Shown piece by piece: positions 1 through 9,016 of a stretch of 52,960 nt of DNA. The DNA is from Candidatus Rifleibacteriota bacterium (GTDB lineage: Bacteria; Muiribacteriota; Ozemobacteria; Ozemobacterales; Ozemobacteraceae), in NCBI GenBank assembly GCA_012517355.1, contig JAAYVD010000039.1:1-52960 (forward strand), written 5' to 3'. The translations under genes and the position numbers were made by a program. The stretch's first letter is position 1; each line of letters opens with the position of its first letter. The notes beneath the pieces were generated by a model. It made no database searches. It saw only the letters and a list, made by a program, of their open reading frames with translations, and had not been told where the DNA came from.

Positions 1-43
1 CCACACCTCCAAGCGCAAGAAGGAGGGGAAGACGATTCACTGA
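1..43 (+). CDS. C-terminal tail of an unidentified upstream gene (5' partial)
   Basis: Reading from base 2, twelve codons end in a TGA at 41-43 and encode a basic tail (HTSKRKKEGKTIH). Eleven of the twelve sense codons end in G or C, as in the real genes of this window. The frame of the next large ORF over the same bases has poor third-position GC. I therefore read this as the end of a gene lying to the left of the window. Twelve codons are too few to assign a family. Confidence 0.4.
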   Translation, partial: HTSKRKKEGKTIH

Positions 44-66
44 ACAGCCCCCGAAGGGGGGAGTTC
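42..66 (+). terminator. Weak hairpin after the upstream gene
   Basis: GAAC-ag-CCCCC-gaa-GGGGG-ga-GTTC folds into a short stem with a symmetric 2x2 internal loop, starting at the stop codon of the upstream gene. There is no T-run after it, so if it ends transcription it is not a classical intrinsic terminator. Confidence 0.3.
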
Positions 67-156
67 TGTCAGGAAAATCACAACGACAGTGGGAACATAC
101 GGAACCTTGGGACGGTTTCAGCGGTCCATTCGACAGGCTCTTATGTCTACGGCTGG

Positions 157-3100
157 ATGGACTATTGCTACGCGAACATGAGCCCGATCGGCCTGGTCGC
201 CACAGAGACGGCAACCCAGGCCGCCTTCCTGACCTGGGCCTCCAGCACGTACGTCACCGGAGCCCCCGGGCCGGCGGTCGCCACCTACTGCTACCGCATC
301 TACCGCAGCACCTCGCCAAGCGGCACGTTCACCTACGCATCGGCGACGTACCGACCCTTCTGGTACGAGGTGCCCGCGGAAGACGAGGTCTACTACAAAA
401 TCTGCGACGTCGACCAGAGCGGCGCCGTTTCCCCCCTATCGGTCCCGGCCACCTTCAAACGGGCCAGGCTCGTCATCACCAAGGTGGAGGCCGGGCAGAC
501 CAACGTCACCCGTGGCCAGACCGGGGTTCCCGTCAAGGTCTACCTGTCCAACCCGGGGTATTCCCCAGCCCGCTTCGACGGGGCCAGCCTTACCTTCAAG
601 ATTCCCGAGGTCGGCAGTTACACCTGGGTGCGGACGTCCCCGGCCGTGGGCACGGTTATCCCCGCCGAGGGAACATTGGAAGTCGATTTCTCGGTGAACA
701 TTCTCGAGGCCAGCATTTGCGACATTGACACCATCGATGCCACCGCCTCGGCCACCAGCCTGACCACCGGGGTCTCGCTCGGTGACACGGACGCCGACCT
801 CACCTCCAACTGGCTCATCCGGGCCCCTGCCTTCCTGCGCGTGTTGAGCATCGCCGCCCCCAATACCGTCTACCTGGGCCAGACCGACGTCGCCGTCGAT
901 GTCACGGTCGAGAACATGGGCGACCAGAATGCGGCCGGACTGCTCGACAGCGTCACCCTCACGTTCGACCACGGCAGTTACCTGAACGTCCACGCCCAGG
1001 ACCCGCTGCCGGTAACCATCTACGCCGGCCAGGCGACCACGGTCAGGTACCTGCTGGAAGTGGACCCCACTTCGGCAACCGGGACGGCCAACCTCGACGC
1101 CACCATCGCCTACCGGGACGCGAACCTGCTCATGCCCTCCACCAACATGGACGGCGCCCTGGTCCCCGACTCCTGGATCATCGTGGCCGGCATCGTCAAC
1201 ACCTACAAAGATCCCACATTCATCATCAAGTTGGCGGAATTCAACCAAGGCTACTACACGGTCTTTGCCAAGGCCGAGAACCTGGCCCCCCTCAAGGAAC
1301 ACCGCATGCGGTGGTATCGCCCGGAGCCACCCGACTCCGACGGCGGCATGGCTTCGTTCAGCGATCCGGCGGTCTTGACCAATGCTGACGGCGATTTCAC
1401 CTCCCAATTCCAATTGTCTCCCACCTCACCCAGGGGGTGGTGGCGCGTGGTTGGGACCCGCGTGTTCGACTCGATTCCACTCTGCGAAAACACCTTCTTT
1501 GTGGGAACTCCCGCCGAGGCGACCCTGACCTTCTCACTTCCCCCCACGGTTTCCCTCAATTCGACCTTCGTGGCCACGCTGACCTTTGCCAACCTCGGCG
1601 ACGCCACCATCCTCGACGGGGAACTCGCCACCCTGACCTGGCTGCCGACCAACACCGGAACGGCCTCCTGGCTGACGGGGCAAACCCCGGTCCGGCAGAA
1701 TGTACCTGGCCCCGGCCAGGCGACGTTCACCTACACGTTCCGGGCCAATTCCACGGGGAATTTCCAATTGAAGGTGAACGGATTCGGCTACGACGAGAAT
1801 GCGACCTCGACCCCCTTCGTGCAGGCCGCCACGGTCACCAGCAGCCTCTGCCTGATCCAGACTCCACCGATTCTGACCGTCACGGGCGCGACCGACAGCT
1901 ATGTCGCCGTTTCCCCGGGCCAGGAGGGCTTGGCCGTCGACATGACCGTGACCAATTCCGGAGAAGCCACGGCGATCCTGACCGCGGCCACCCTGACCCA
2001 CTCCCTTGCCACCGTCCATTCCGAATATGTAGCATCCCCGACGGCCTGGCCGGTTTCTCTCGCGGGAGGAGAAACCACCACAATCCGGTTCATTGTCACC
2101 GTGGCCGAGACAGCCACGGGCGGGACCACCAACACCATCAGTGGAAACATTCGCGGATACGACGCCAACAACCCGGTGGACATCGTCGGCGATAACGGCG
2201 GCTCCTGCGGCTGGGACATTCTGGCGGTTAAAGGCCTGCTGTCACCCAGTTCGTCCTACTCTCCGGAAGGGTACAGTTATTCCACCGGCCAGCGAGTGTA
2301 TGTGAGGTTTGACCATGGGGCAAACAGCAACACCAAGGAAGCCATCCTGATTTTCGGTCCGGATGGCCAGATCGCCACATCCCCCTCCCAAAACAGCGGC
2401 CAATACCGCACCTACGACTTCTCGACCACCGCCCAGACGATCGGGGCTTGGCGCGCGGAACTGTGGACCATGACAGGCGCCGGAGACATCAGCACCCTGG
2501 TCGGACGGCTGTATTTCAACCTGTTCAACCCGGCGGCCCTCACCGGCGTCTTCACCCTGTCGCCGAACGCCGTCGAGGTGAGCGCCACCGTCACCGCCAC
2601 CCTCACGGTCACCCAAAGCCCCGGTGGCGGAACCGTTTCCAACTTCACTCCCAACCTTCCCACCAAGACGGGCGCCAGCGCGGGCGACTTGTCCCTGGCC
2701 AGCGGACCGTCCCCGGCGGTCGCCACCATCACTCCGGATTTTCCGGCGGTTTTCACCTGGCAATATACGGCCGTCAATGAATCGGGCGCAGCTCCCGCCA
2801 GCTACTCGATGCTCGCGTCTGGAACCGGGATCGATACCACCACATTCCAGGACGCTTCCGTCACCGACCTGTCGAACTCCATCACCATCGTGCGAAGAAA
2901 GCTGGCCCTCTCCCTCCCCGCCATCGATTTCGGGCCGATGCAATGCAACGACCGTAAGGCCTCCGAACCGTTCACCGTCGACAACGTGGGCAATGTCGCC
3001 CTGACCAACGTCAAATGGCAGCCTTCGCACCTGCTGGGGGCCGACGACGATTACATCGACCGGGCCAACATCTCCTTCAGTCCCACGACCAGCACCGGGT

Positions 3101-6100
3101 TTGCGATTCCCCTGACCAGCAGCCAGAGCGCCTCGGCCACCCTCGAAATCCCTTACAACACCCCAGCCGGGACCTACCAGGCGACCATGAATGTCTGGGA
3201 CGACTACTCCCCCACCAACGGAGCCCGCGATGTGACCGAGCCCTACGACGATTTCCTCGTGACCGTGGTGGTGGTCCCCACCGAACTGGTCGTGCTCGAC
3301 CAGGATTCGGTGAACATGGGCAACTGCCCCCAGGACAACCCCGTGGCGACGAAGACGTTTTCCGGGTTCAACGGGGGTAATGTGGAAATCGCCAGCATCA
3401 GCTTCGTCGCCACCGAGACGACCTTCACCCAACCGGCCAACATCACGTTCACCCCTGCCGCCTGGGGAGCCCTGGCAACCGATGACGTGTTTCTGGCCAG
3501 CGTCACCGCCTTCATCGATGCGGCAGAAACCAACGGCACCAAGATTGCTACGGTGACCGTCTTCAACGACAAGAACGCCAACGGAATCGTCGACTCCGGC
3601 GAGCCATTCGACCAACTGCAGCTGATCTTCCAGGTCGGAAACATCGGCCTGACCGTGACCCCGGATCCCATGAGCCTTGGGCTCGGCACGCCGACCTACA
3701 CGATCAGCAATGTCCCCTTCCAGGTCCAGAACACGGGCACCTTGCCGCTGAGTTCCCTGAAGCTGTTTCCCGCCGACCTGGTCGGCCCCGGAGGGGCCAT
3801 CATCCCGGGCGAGAACCTCCTTCCCGAACTGCCATCCACCATCAACGCCGCCACCACCGGGAACGCTACCATGTCCCTCTATGTCGCCGCCGGGGTGCCG
3901 GCTGGGCTCTATACAGGGACACAGATCCTTTTCGAGGACCTGGACGGGGATGGCACCTACATCGGCGACAGTGCCGAGGCCAGCACCACCTTCCTCGCCT
4001 CGGTCACGGTCAACCCCTTTTCCGCCGTCCAGGTCATCGATGATGTGATCAACCTGGGAGGGCGCACCCCTGACGAAGTGGCGACCGTTTCCTTCCTGTG
4101 CCGGAACATCGGCAGCGTTCCCTTGACCAAGCTGAACTGGTTCAACGTCGATCTGACTTCAGGGGGAAACAGCATTCCATCGACCGCCTACGGATTCACC
4201 CCCGGGGGGTTGTTCCCGATCGCAGTTGGAACGGTCTTCTCCGCTTCGATCACGATGACCATCCCGACCTTGACCCCCGACGGCGATTACTACGGCCAGT
4301 ATGGCTACCTGTTCGACGACGCAACAGGCACCGACAACCTCGTGGGTGCCCAGGAAACCCAGGACAAGTTCGGGCTCGCCTGCAAGATCGGCGCGAAGTC
4401 GATCAACATCGTCGACGTCTATTCGAGGCTCGTCGGCGGGACGCCGTTCGCCACCCTCCCCGGGCCCGACTTCACCATCAACAACAACGGCGCTTTGCTT
4501 CTGGCCAAACCGGTTGCCACCATGACCACCGACCTGGTGAACGGCACCGGGCAGATCATCCCCAAGTCCGCCATCACCTTCTCCCCAACGGTTTTCAGTT
4601 TCATGAATGCCGGCCAGAGCAAAACCGGGACCTGGCAGGTGGCCATTCCGGCAAACGCGGAGGTCGGATCCTACGTGGGCACCCTCAAGGTCTGGAATGA
4701 CGAGGACAACGGTGGCGACATCGACACCTTCGAAGCAAGTGACACCTGCCAACTTGAGGTGGAGGTCATCGAAAAGGCTGTCCTCAACGTGATCCAGGAC
4801 CCACTGGATATGGGCTTCATTCCCGCCGGGCGGACCGCCACCGCCACCATCGAGGTGGTCAACGTCGGCAACGTGAGTATGACCGGAGCAGATCTCCTGG
4901 CCATCGTCACGCCCGTGGCACCCGTTTCCCCCGGTCCCCCGGCGGTGCCCGCACCGACCATCACCCTGCCGGCACCTGGTTTTTCTCTTCTCCCCGGCGA
5001 GAGCTTCCTGGCAACCGTCTCAGTGACCATTCCACTCACCCAGACCTCCCTTCCCTATCAAAGCTACCAGGAGCTTCAGGCCGACGTGAACATCGATGGC
5101 ATGTATGATGCCAGCGACCCCTTCCTCCTGAAATTCACCGTTGGCGAGAAACGCATCCTGGCCGACACGCCCCTGCTGTTCGGAACCTGCAACCCTGACG
5201 GCACCTATCCCTACCCGTTCACGATCTTCAATCTCACCTCGATCTCCATTTCCAACGGCCGGTTCACCTTCCTGCCTCTGATCCATACCGACGGCACCAG
5301 TGCCATCGGCACCGACCGTTTGTCGGTCTCCCCAACTCCGTTCTCCATCGGGCCCGGATCGAGCAAATCGTGCACCTTCTCCCTGAACCTTGTGGCCACC
5401 CAGACCCCGGGCAGTTACGTCGGCACCCACACCGCGTTCGAGGACGACAACGGGAACGGGATCTGCGACGGGTTCGAGGCCTCCGCCCCCGTCCAAGTCC
5501 AGGTCACGGTCGCCACCAGGCCCGTCCTCGTGATCGACGAAACCAGCCTTGATGCCGGCTCCGTGGCCCTCGGCGAAGAGACTTCCACGGTCACCCTGAC
5601 CTACCGCAACACCGGCAATGCCACTTTCACCGACCTCCATTGGTACACCACCGCGATGGTGAACGGAGGAAACACCATCCCCTCAGGGTTGATGGCCTTC
5701 ACCCCCGCCAACCCGGTCGCTCCATTGGCCCCGGGGGCCTTCCTCACCGCAACCGTCAAGGTCGGTCCGATCCCTGCTGGGACCGCCGGCGGAGTCTACA
5801 CGGGAACGCTGGGGATCTACGACGCGACCGCGCTGGGTGCCGGCTATCTGCTGGCTTCCGACGTGTTCACCCTGACCCTGACCGTGGTAAGCTCGGTGGC
5901 CGGCCCGGAGGATGTCGCGTCCGGTTCGGTCTACCAGGAGATCGCCACCTCGACCTTCCTCGAAACCTCCCCATGGAACCGGTTCATCCTGTCTGCATGG
6001 GTCTGCCCGGGAACCGGATCGGCTCGGATCACCTTCTTCGATGTCGATTCCGGCCTGAACGAGGTGGCAAGCCAGTCCATCGAGGTCACGGCCGCCGGGG

Positions 6101-6423
6101 CGGTCACGGTGAAAGACGGGATCGAAGGGGGAATTCTCGAATCCTTCGTGGCGTCCCAGGCCAACACGCTGGCCACCTGGTACCGGGTCTTCCTCGCCAT
6201 CGATTACCAGTTCGATCCTGCCACCGCCAGTCACACCTACGTCCTGCTCGAGAACACCTCGCCGATCACGGCTTCGCACTCCGTCTGGTTTGACGGGTTC
6301 CAACTGGAGAAGGCCTCCTTCGTCGGGCAGACCCGGCCTACCACCTACGGTCGGGGGCGCAAGCTGATCTCTCCCAATCCCACGATTGACCTGGGAGGCA
6401 ACAGGAGATATTTCGAGTGGTAG
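157..6423 (+). CDS. Giant extracellular Ig-like repeat protein, start unclear
   Basis: This 2,088-residue protein is probably exported or surface exposed, with an unknown ligand. Residues about 8-100 resemble a fibronectin type III domain. Two or three CARDB-like Ig domains follow (about 105-330 and 450-620). From about residue 915 to 1910 there are eight tandem units of about 125 residues. Each opens with an ASH/choice-of-anchor-D-like strand pattern and closes with an acidic loop such as DKNANGIVDSGEP or DDNGNGICDGFEA. The C-terminal 170 residues look like a concanavalin/CBM-type beta sandwich ending in a WFDGFQLEK motif. Odd points: ATG 157 has no Shine-Dalgarno and no signal peptide follows. 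The frame is open back to base 1 but has no start codon before 157, and the neighbouring gene ends at 43. The 5' end may be lost, or the true start may need a frameshift. Function is inferred from architecture only. Confidence 0.75.
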   Translation: MDYCYANMSPIGLVATETATQAAFLTWASSTYVTGAPGPAVATYCYRIYRSTSPSGTFTYASATYRPFWYEVPAEDEVYYKICDVDQSGAVSPLSVPATFKRARLVITKVEAGQTNVTRGQTGVPVKVYLSNPGYSPARFDGASLTFKIPEVGSYTWVRTSPAVGTVIPAEGTLEVDFSVNILEASICDIDTIDATASATSLTTGVSLGDTDADLTSNWLIRAPAFLRVLSIAAPNTVYLGQTDVAVDVTVENMGDQNAAGLLDSVTLTFDHGSYLNVHAQDPLPVTIYAGQATTVRYLLEVDPTSATGTANLDATIAYRDANLLMPSTNMDGALVPDSWIIVAGIVNTYKDPTFIIKLAEFNQGYYTVFAKAENLAPLKEHRMRWYRPEPPDSDGGMASFSDPAVLTNADGDFTSQFQLSPTSPRGWWRVVGTRVFDSIPLCENTFFVGTPAEATLTFSLPPTVSLNSTFVATLTFANLGDATILDGELATLTWLPTNTGTASWLTGQTPVRQNVPGPGQATFTYTFRANSTGNFQLKVNGFGYDENATSTPFVQAATVTSSLCLIQTPPILTVTGATDSYVAVSPGQEGLAVDMTVTNSGEATAILTAATLTHSLATVHSEYVASPTAWPVSLAGGETTTIRFIVTVAETATGGTTNTISGNIRGYDANNPVDIVGDNGGSCGWDILAVKGLLSPSSSYSPEGYSYSTGQRVYVRFDHGANSNTKEAILIFGPDGQIATSPSQNSGQYRTYDFSTTAQTIGAWRAELWTMTGAGDISTLVGRLYFNLFNPAALTGVFTLSPNAVEVSATVTATLTVTQSPGGGTVSNFTPNLPTKTGASAGDLSLASGPSPAVATITPDFPAVFTWQYTAVNESGAAPASYSMLASGTGIDTTTFQDASVTDLSNSITIVRRKLALSLPAIDFGPMQCNDRKASEPFTVDNVGNVALTNVKWQPSHLLGADDDYIDRANISFSPTTSTGFAIPLTSSQSASATLEIPYNTPAGTYQATMNVWDDYSPTNGARDVTEPYDDFLVTVVVVPTELVVLDQDSVNMGNCPQDNPVATKTFSGFNGGNVEIASISFVATETTFTQPANITFTPAAWGALATDDVFLASVTAFIDAAETNGTKIATVTVFNDKNANGIVDSGEPFDQLQLIFQVGNIGLTVTPDPMSLGLGTPTYTISNVPFQVQNTGTLPLSSLKLFPADLVGPGGAIIPGENLLPELPSTINAATTGNATMSLYVAAGVPAGLYTGTQILFEDLDGDGTYIGDSAEASTTFLASVTVNPFSAVQVIDDVINLGGRTPDEVATVSFLCRNIGSVPLTKLNWFNVDLTSGGNSIPSTAYGFTPGGLFPIAVGTVFSASITMTIPTLTPDGDYYGQYGYLFDDATGTDNLVGAQETQDKFGLACKIGAKSINIVDVYSRLVGGTPFATLPGPDFTINNNGALLLAKPVATMTTDLVNGTGQIIPKSAITFSPTVFSFMNAGQSKTGTWQVAIPANAEVGSYVGTLKVWNDEDNGGDIDTFEASDTCQLEVEVIEKAVLNVIQDPLDMGFIPAGRTATATIEVVNVGNVSMTGADLLAIVTPVAPVSPGPPAVPAPTITLPAPGFSLLPGESFLATVSVTIPLTQTSLPYQSYQELQADVNIDGMYDASDPFLLKFTVGEKRILADTPLLFGTCNPDGTYPYPFTIFNLTSISISNGRFTFLPLIHTDGTSAIGTDRLSVSPTPFSIGPGSSKSCTFSLNLVATQTPGSYVGTHTAFEDDNGNGICDGFEASAPVQVQVTVATRPVLVIDETSLDAGSVALGEETSTVTLTYRNTGNATFTDLHWYTTAMVNGGNTIPSGLMAFTPANPVAPLAPGAFLTATVKVGPIPAGTAGGVYTGTLGIYDATALGAGYLLASDVFTLTLTVVSSVAGPEDVASGSVYQEIATSTFLETSPWNRFILSAWVCPGTGSARITFFDVDSGLNEVASQSIEVTAAGAVTVKDGIEGGILESFVASQANTLATWYRVFLAIDYQFDPATASHTYVLLENTSPITASHSVWFDGFQLEKASFVGQTRPTTYGRGRKLISPNPTIDLGGNRRYFEW
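2902..5883 (+). repeat. Eight tandem ~125-residue Ig-like units with acidic loops
   Basis: Within the giant repeat protein, acidic Asp/Asn/Gly loops fall at about residues 1012, 1135, 1260, 1386, 1513, 1643, 1762 and 1886. This is a period of about 125 residues (about 375 bp). Each loop precedes a short beta strand ending the unit. The loops look like calcium-binding turns of dockerin or thrombospondin-3 type. The DNA is well diverged between units, so this is an old protein-level repeat, not a recent tandem duplication. Confidence 0.7.
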
Positions 6424-6442
6424 GACCCCGCCCTCGGGTCCT
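6422..6442 (+). terminator. Hairpin overlapping the stop of the giant repeat gene
   Basis: AGGACCC (6422-6428) pairs with GGGTCCT (6436-6442) around a 7-base loop. The left arm includes the last two bases of the TAG stop codon. No T-run follows, so it is a weak or Rho-assisted candidate. Confidence 0.35.
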
Positions 6443-6733
6443 GCCGGCGAAGCATTCCTGAATCGCTGGCACCGGTGGCGCCCGCGGCCGGAGCGGTTGT
6501 GGGCAAAAACAGGACGATAGTCACCAAGGGGTGGGGAATGGCGGGCAAAGCATTTCCTTGTGTCTCTTGTGCCTCTTTGTGGCTGCCTTCTTCCTGGCCC
6601 CCCGGTGTGGGCAAGGCTACCCGCCCCCTCTCCACCCGTCCATCTTCTCTTGCCGTCCTCATCCGCGTCCATCTGCGTTCATCAGCGACTCCTCCAGGGT
6701 CTCCCCCCGCCAGGAAAGAGTCACCGGTATGAC
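6443..6733. other. Non-coding stretch with dispersed-repeat-like sequence
   Basis: I see no gene here. Bases 6559-6583 (read as ...GTGTCTCTTGTGCCTCTTTG...) and 6661-6687 (...CGCGTCCATCTGCGTTCATC...) match from memory two short motifs that recur between genes in many environmental bacterial genomes. Their translations on either strand (for example SHKEAQETQ) are low-complexity and typical of spurious ORF calls. I could not search a database to confirm. Confidence 0.45.
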
Positions 6734-6769
6734 AAACCGGGCCGGGGGATGGCTCCCCCGACCCGGTTT
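6734..6769. terminator. Bidirectional intrinsic terminator between convergent genes
   Basis: AAACCGGG (6734-6741) pairs with CCCGGTTT (6762-6769). CGGGGG (6743-6748) pairs with CCCCCG (6755-6760), with one C/A mismatch between the two helices and a 6-base loop. The right flank gives a T-run for + transcription; the left flank gives TTT for - transcription. It sits between the convergent repeat protein and peptidase genes. Confidence 0.75.
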
Positions 6770-6789
6770 TCAGGTCGGTCAGATCAGGA

Positions 6790-8742
6790 TCAGAAGGTGA
6801 TCTTCTGGTCGATGACGGGGACGAGGTTGGGACCGGTGACGGTGACGTAGCCTTCGGTGGCCCGCACCTTGGGCAGCTTCACGGCCGCTTCGCCGTCGCT
6901 GTTGGTGAGGCAGAGGGAAGCGTTCTCGACGCCTTCGGTGTAGACGACCACGCGGGCGTTGTTGACCGGTTTGCCCTCGGCATCCTTCACGACGATGCGC
7001 ACGGGAATGCCGTCATCAGCCTTGACGGTCTCGACGGTGGCGGTGACGGGGACCGGATCCTTGAAGCGGACCTGGAGGGTGCCGTCGCCGAACAGGTGCC
7101 ACTGCTCGAACATCATGACGCCGGAGCCCTTCGGATCAACGCCGTACACCTCGAGGCCCTTCATGATGCCGTTGAAGGCCAGGCCACCGGCGGTCTTATA
7201 GAGCTCATTGATGGTGTAGTTGTTGTTGATCTCGGCCTGCACGACGCAGGGGGGCACCCATTCCTGGTTGGTGGAGGACCCGAAGATGCCGACGGCACCG
7301 GCGGGGGCTTCGATGTTGCCGGCGCGCATCCAGGCTTCGCAGAAGCAGGTCTTGCCGACGAACTGACCGTTGACGCAGGCGACGCTCCAGATCAGGGGCA
7401 TCTTCCAACCGTTCGTGAGGGCGGCGCAATCGGTGTTGCTGAAGTAGGTGGTGCCCCAGCTGGTGGTGCTGCCGTGGCCGATGTAGTTGATCAGGCTGCG
7501 GCCTTCGTTGACCGCCGCGGCGACCATGGCCTTGGTGGCATTGGGATCGTAGATCTTGTCGATCTTGGTGAAGTTCCAGCCTTCGAGAGCAGCGCGCAGT
7601 TCCTCGCAGCGGGCGAAGTCGGTCGGGTTGCCCTGGTTCGAGGCGATGCCGGTGCCCAGGCGGTACCAGGCCTTGTCGTTGACCGTCGGATAGGCTTCGT
7701 AGTTGACGAACTTGGCGACCTGGTAGGCCACTTCCTTGGCGTTGGTGGCGGACAGGCGGCTGATGATGCAGTCGGGAACGTGATCGTCGCCGGCGAGCTT
7801 GGTGTAGCAGGGATCGGAATCGGCCCGTTCCTTCACGCCCTTCAGGGTGGGAATCTGCTCGGCATCGCCGACCAGCATGATGTGGGTCAGGCCGCCCTTG
7901 TTGTATTCCTTCTGGATGAAGGCCTTGACCTCGTCGGCGGTCTTGCCAGCTTCGCTGGCCTTGGCGACCACGACGGTCAGACCGCACTTCTGCTTCCAGA
8001 CCACGAAGGGGTTGATGGCTTCGAGATACTCGTCGTAGCAGATGACCAACAGGCGGCCGTTCTCTTCGAGGCGGGGCAGCCGGCTGGCGACCTGCCGGAA
8101 GTTGATGAAAGCGTTCCGGTAGATGGGCTCGTAGATCTTGCTGATGCCCTTGGCAACCGGGGCGCGGGAGGAACCGGTGCCGCTGACGGCGACGCTCAGG
8201 TTCCGGTAGACGCGCAACTGGTTCTTGACCGGGTTGTACTGGACCGGGGTCACGACCACGTTGACGCCGCGCACATCGCGGAAGGTGAAGGGCTCACCCA
8301 TCTTCACGAGGTCGGCATCGGCGGGATACCATTTGTCCTGGGCGTAGACATCGCCGAACGCGTAGGGAACGTTGGCGGGGTCGATGTCGCGGGTGAAGTT
8401 CCCGCGGCTGGGAATGACGGAGGCTTCGAGGTTGACGATCTGGGCCTGGCCCTTGACCACGCTGAAGATCGGGTTCTTGCGCGGGTCGACCATGACCAGG
8501 GCGGTCAGGCGGGGCAGTTCGGGGGCGTCTTTGTCAAAGGACACGCTGGTGTTGGGAACGTTGATCGAAACGACGGGCCGGCCCGCCACTTCGCCCTTGG
8601 TGAAAGTGACGTCTTCCACCTTGATCTGGAGAGTCGTGTCAAAGCCCTTGGTGGCCTTGACCGTGATCCCCGTGGCCGCCCACGAACCGGCGGCACAACA
8701 CACGACCGCGAGAACAGTACAAAGGATAGTCCAACGCCTCAC
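6790..8742 (-). CDS. Secreted gingipain-like cysteine peptidase (family C25)
   Basis: This 650-residue protein is predicted to be a secreted cysteine endopeptidase. A signal peptide covers about residues 1-22, with AxA-type cleavage near SWA. Residues about 25-215 look like the propeptide domain that precedes C25 catalytic domains. The catalytic domain, about 225-560, carries His423 in IGHGSTTSWG and Cys456 in SVACVNGQF. The 33-residue spacing equals that of the His/Cys pair in RgpB gingipain. A C-terminal Ig-like domain (about 565-650) follows. The start is a GTG with an excellent Shine-Dalgarno (acaggaggaattgga before GTG). The gene appears monocistronic, with its own promoter and terminator. 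I do not recognise a type IX secretion sorting domain at the C-terminus, so the export route to the surface is unknown. Substrate cannot be told. Confidence 0.88.
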   Translation of the reverse strand: MRRWTILCTVLAVVCCAAGSWAATGITVKATKGFDTTLQIKVEDVTFTKGEVAGRPVVSINVPNTSVSFDKDAPELPRLTALVMVDPRKNPIFSVVKGQAQIVNLEASVIPSRGNFTRDIDPANVPYAFGDVYAQDKWYPADADLVKMGEPFTFRDVRGVNVVVTPVQYNPVKNQLRVYRNLSVAVSGTGSSRAPVAKGISKIYEPIYRNAFINFRQVASRLPRLEENGRLLVICYDEYLEAINPFVVWKQKCGLTVVVAKASEAGKTADEVKAFIQKEYNKGGLTHIMLVGDAEQIPTLKGVKERADSDPCYTKLAGDDHVPDCIISRLSATNAKEVAYQVAKFVNYEAYPTVNDKAWYRLGTGIASNQGNPTDFARCEELRAALEGWNFTKIDKIYDPNATKAMVAAAVNEGRSLINYIGHGSTTSWGTTYFSNTDCAALTNGWKMPLIWSVACVNGQFVGKTCFCEAWMRAGNIEAPAGAVGIFGSSTNQEWVPPCVVQAEINNNYTINELYKTAGGLAFNGIMKGLEVYGVDPKGSGVMMFEQWHLFGDGTLQVRFKDPVPVTATVETVKADDGIPVRIVVKDAEGKPVNNARVVVYTEGVENASLCLTNSDGEAAVKLPKVRATEGYVTVTGPNLVPVIDQKITF

Positions 8743-8789
8743 TCCAATTCCTCCTGTAAAGTTGAGCTAAAATGAGATCAATTATGTCT

Positions 8790-8818
8790 ATTATACGGAG
8801 GGAAGAGGCAACCGGCAA
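8790..8818 (-). promoter_or_regulatory. Sigma-70 type promoter of the C25 peptidase gene
   Basis: On the minus strand TTGCCG (8813-8818) is followed after exactly 17 bases by a perfect TATAAT (8790-8795). The start codon lies about 48 bases further on. This is the best housekeeping promoter match in the left half of the window. Confidence 0.7.
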
Positions 8819-9016
8819 CGTACCCCGGCTTTTTTCTTGTAACCTCGGCCCCATGGCCCCACCCGAAACCCGGCTGAGCGGCCGTTTTTCCGCTCCGGGG
8901 AGAAGTGTTTCTTTTCCCCGGAAATTCTGGAGGCCAACCGGGGCCGGCTGAGGGGGTCGGCGAAAGCGGGAAGGTCTTCGGCCCCCCCCTCCCCCCTCGG
9001 CCTGCCCAGACCGGCT
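8819..9016. other. Intergenic region behind the GT-C-like gene
   Basis: No gene seen. A hairpin CCGGGGA (8895-8901) / TCCCCGG (8915-8921) lies in it, but neither side is followed by a T-run. It could still help end transcription from the gene at 9017 before the peptidase promoter. Confidence 0.3.

Noticed and set aside
7096-8775. 559-residue plus-strand frame opposite the C25 peptidase
   Set aside because: The minus-strand reading has catalytic residues, signal peptide, promoter and ribosome site; the plus frame has none.
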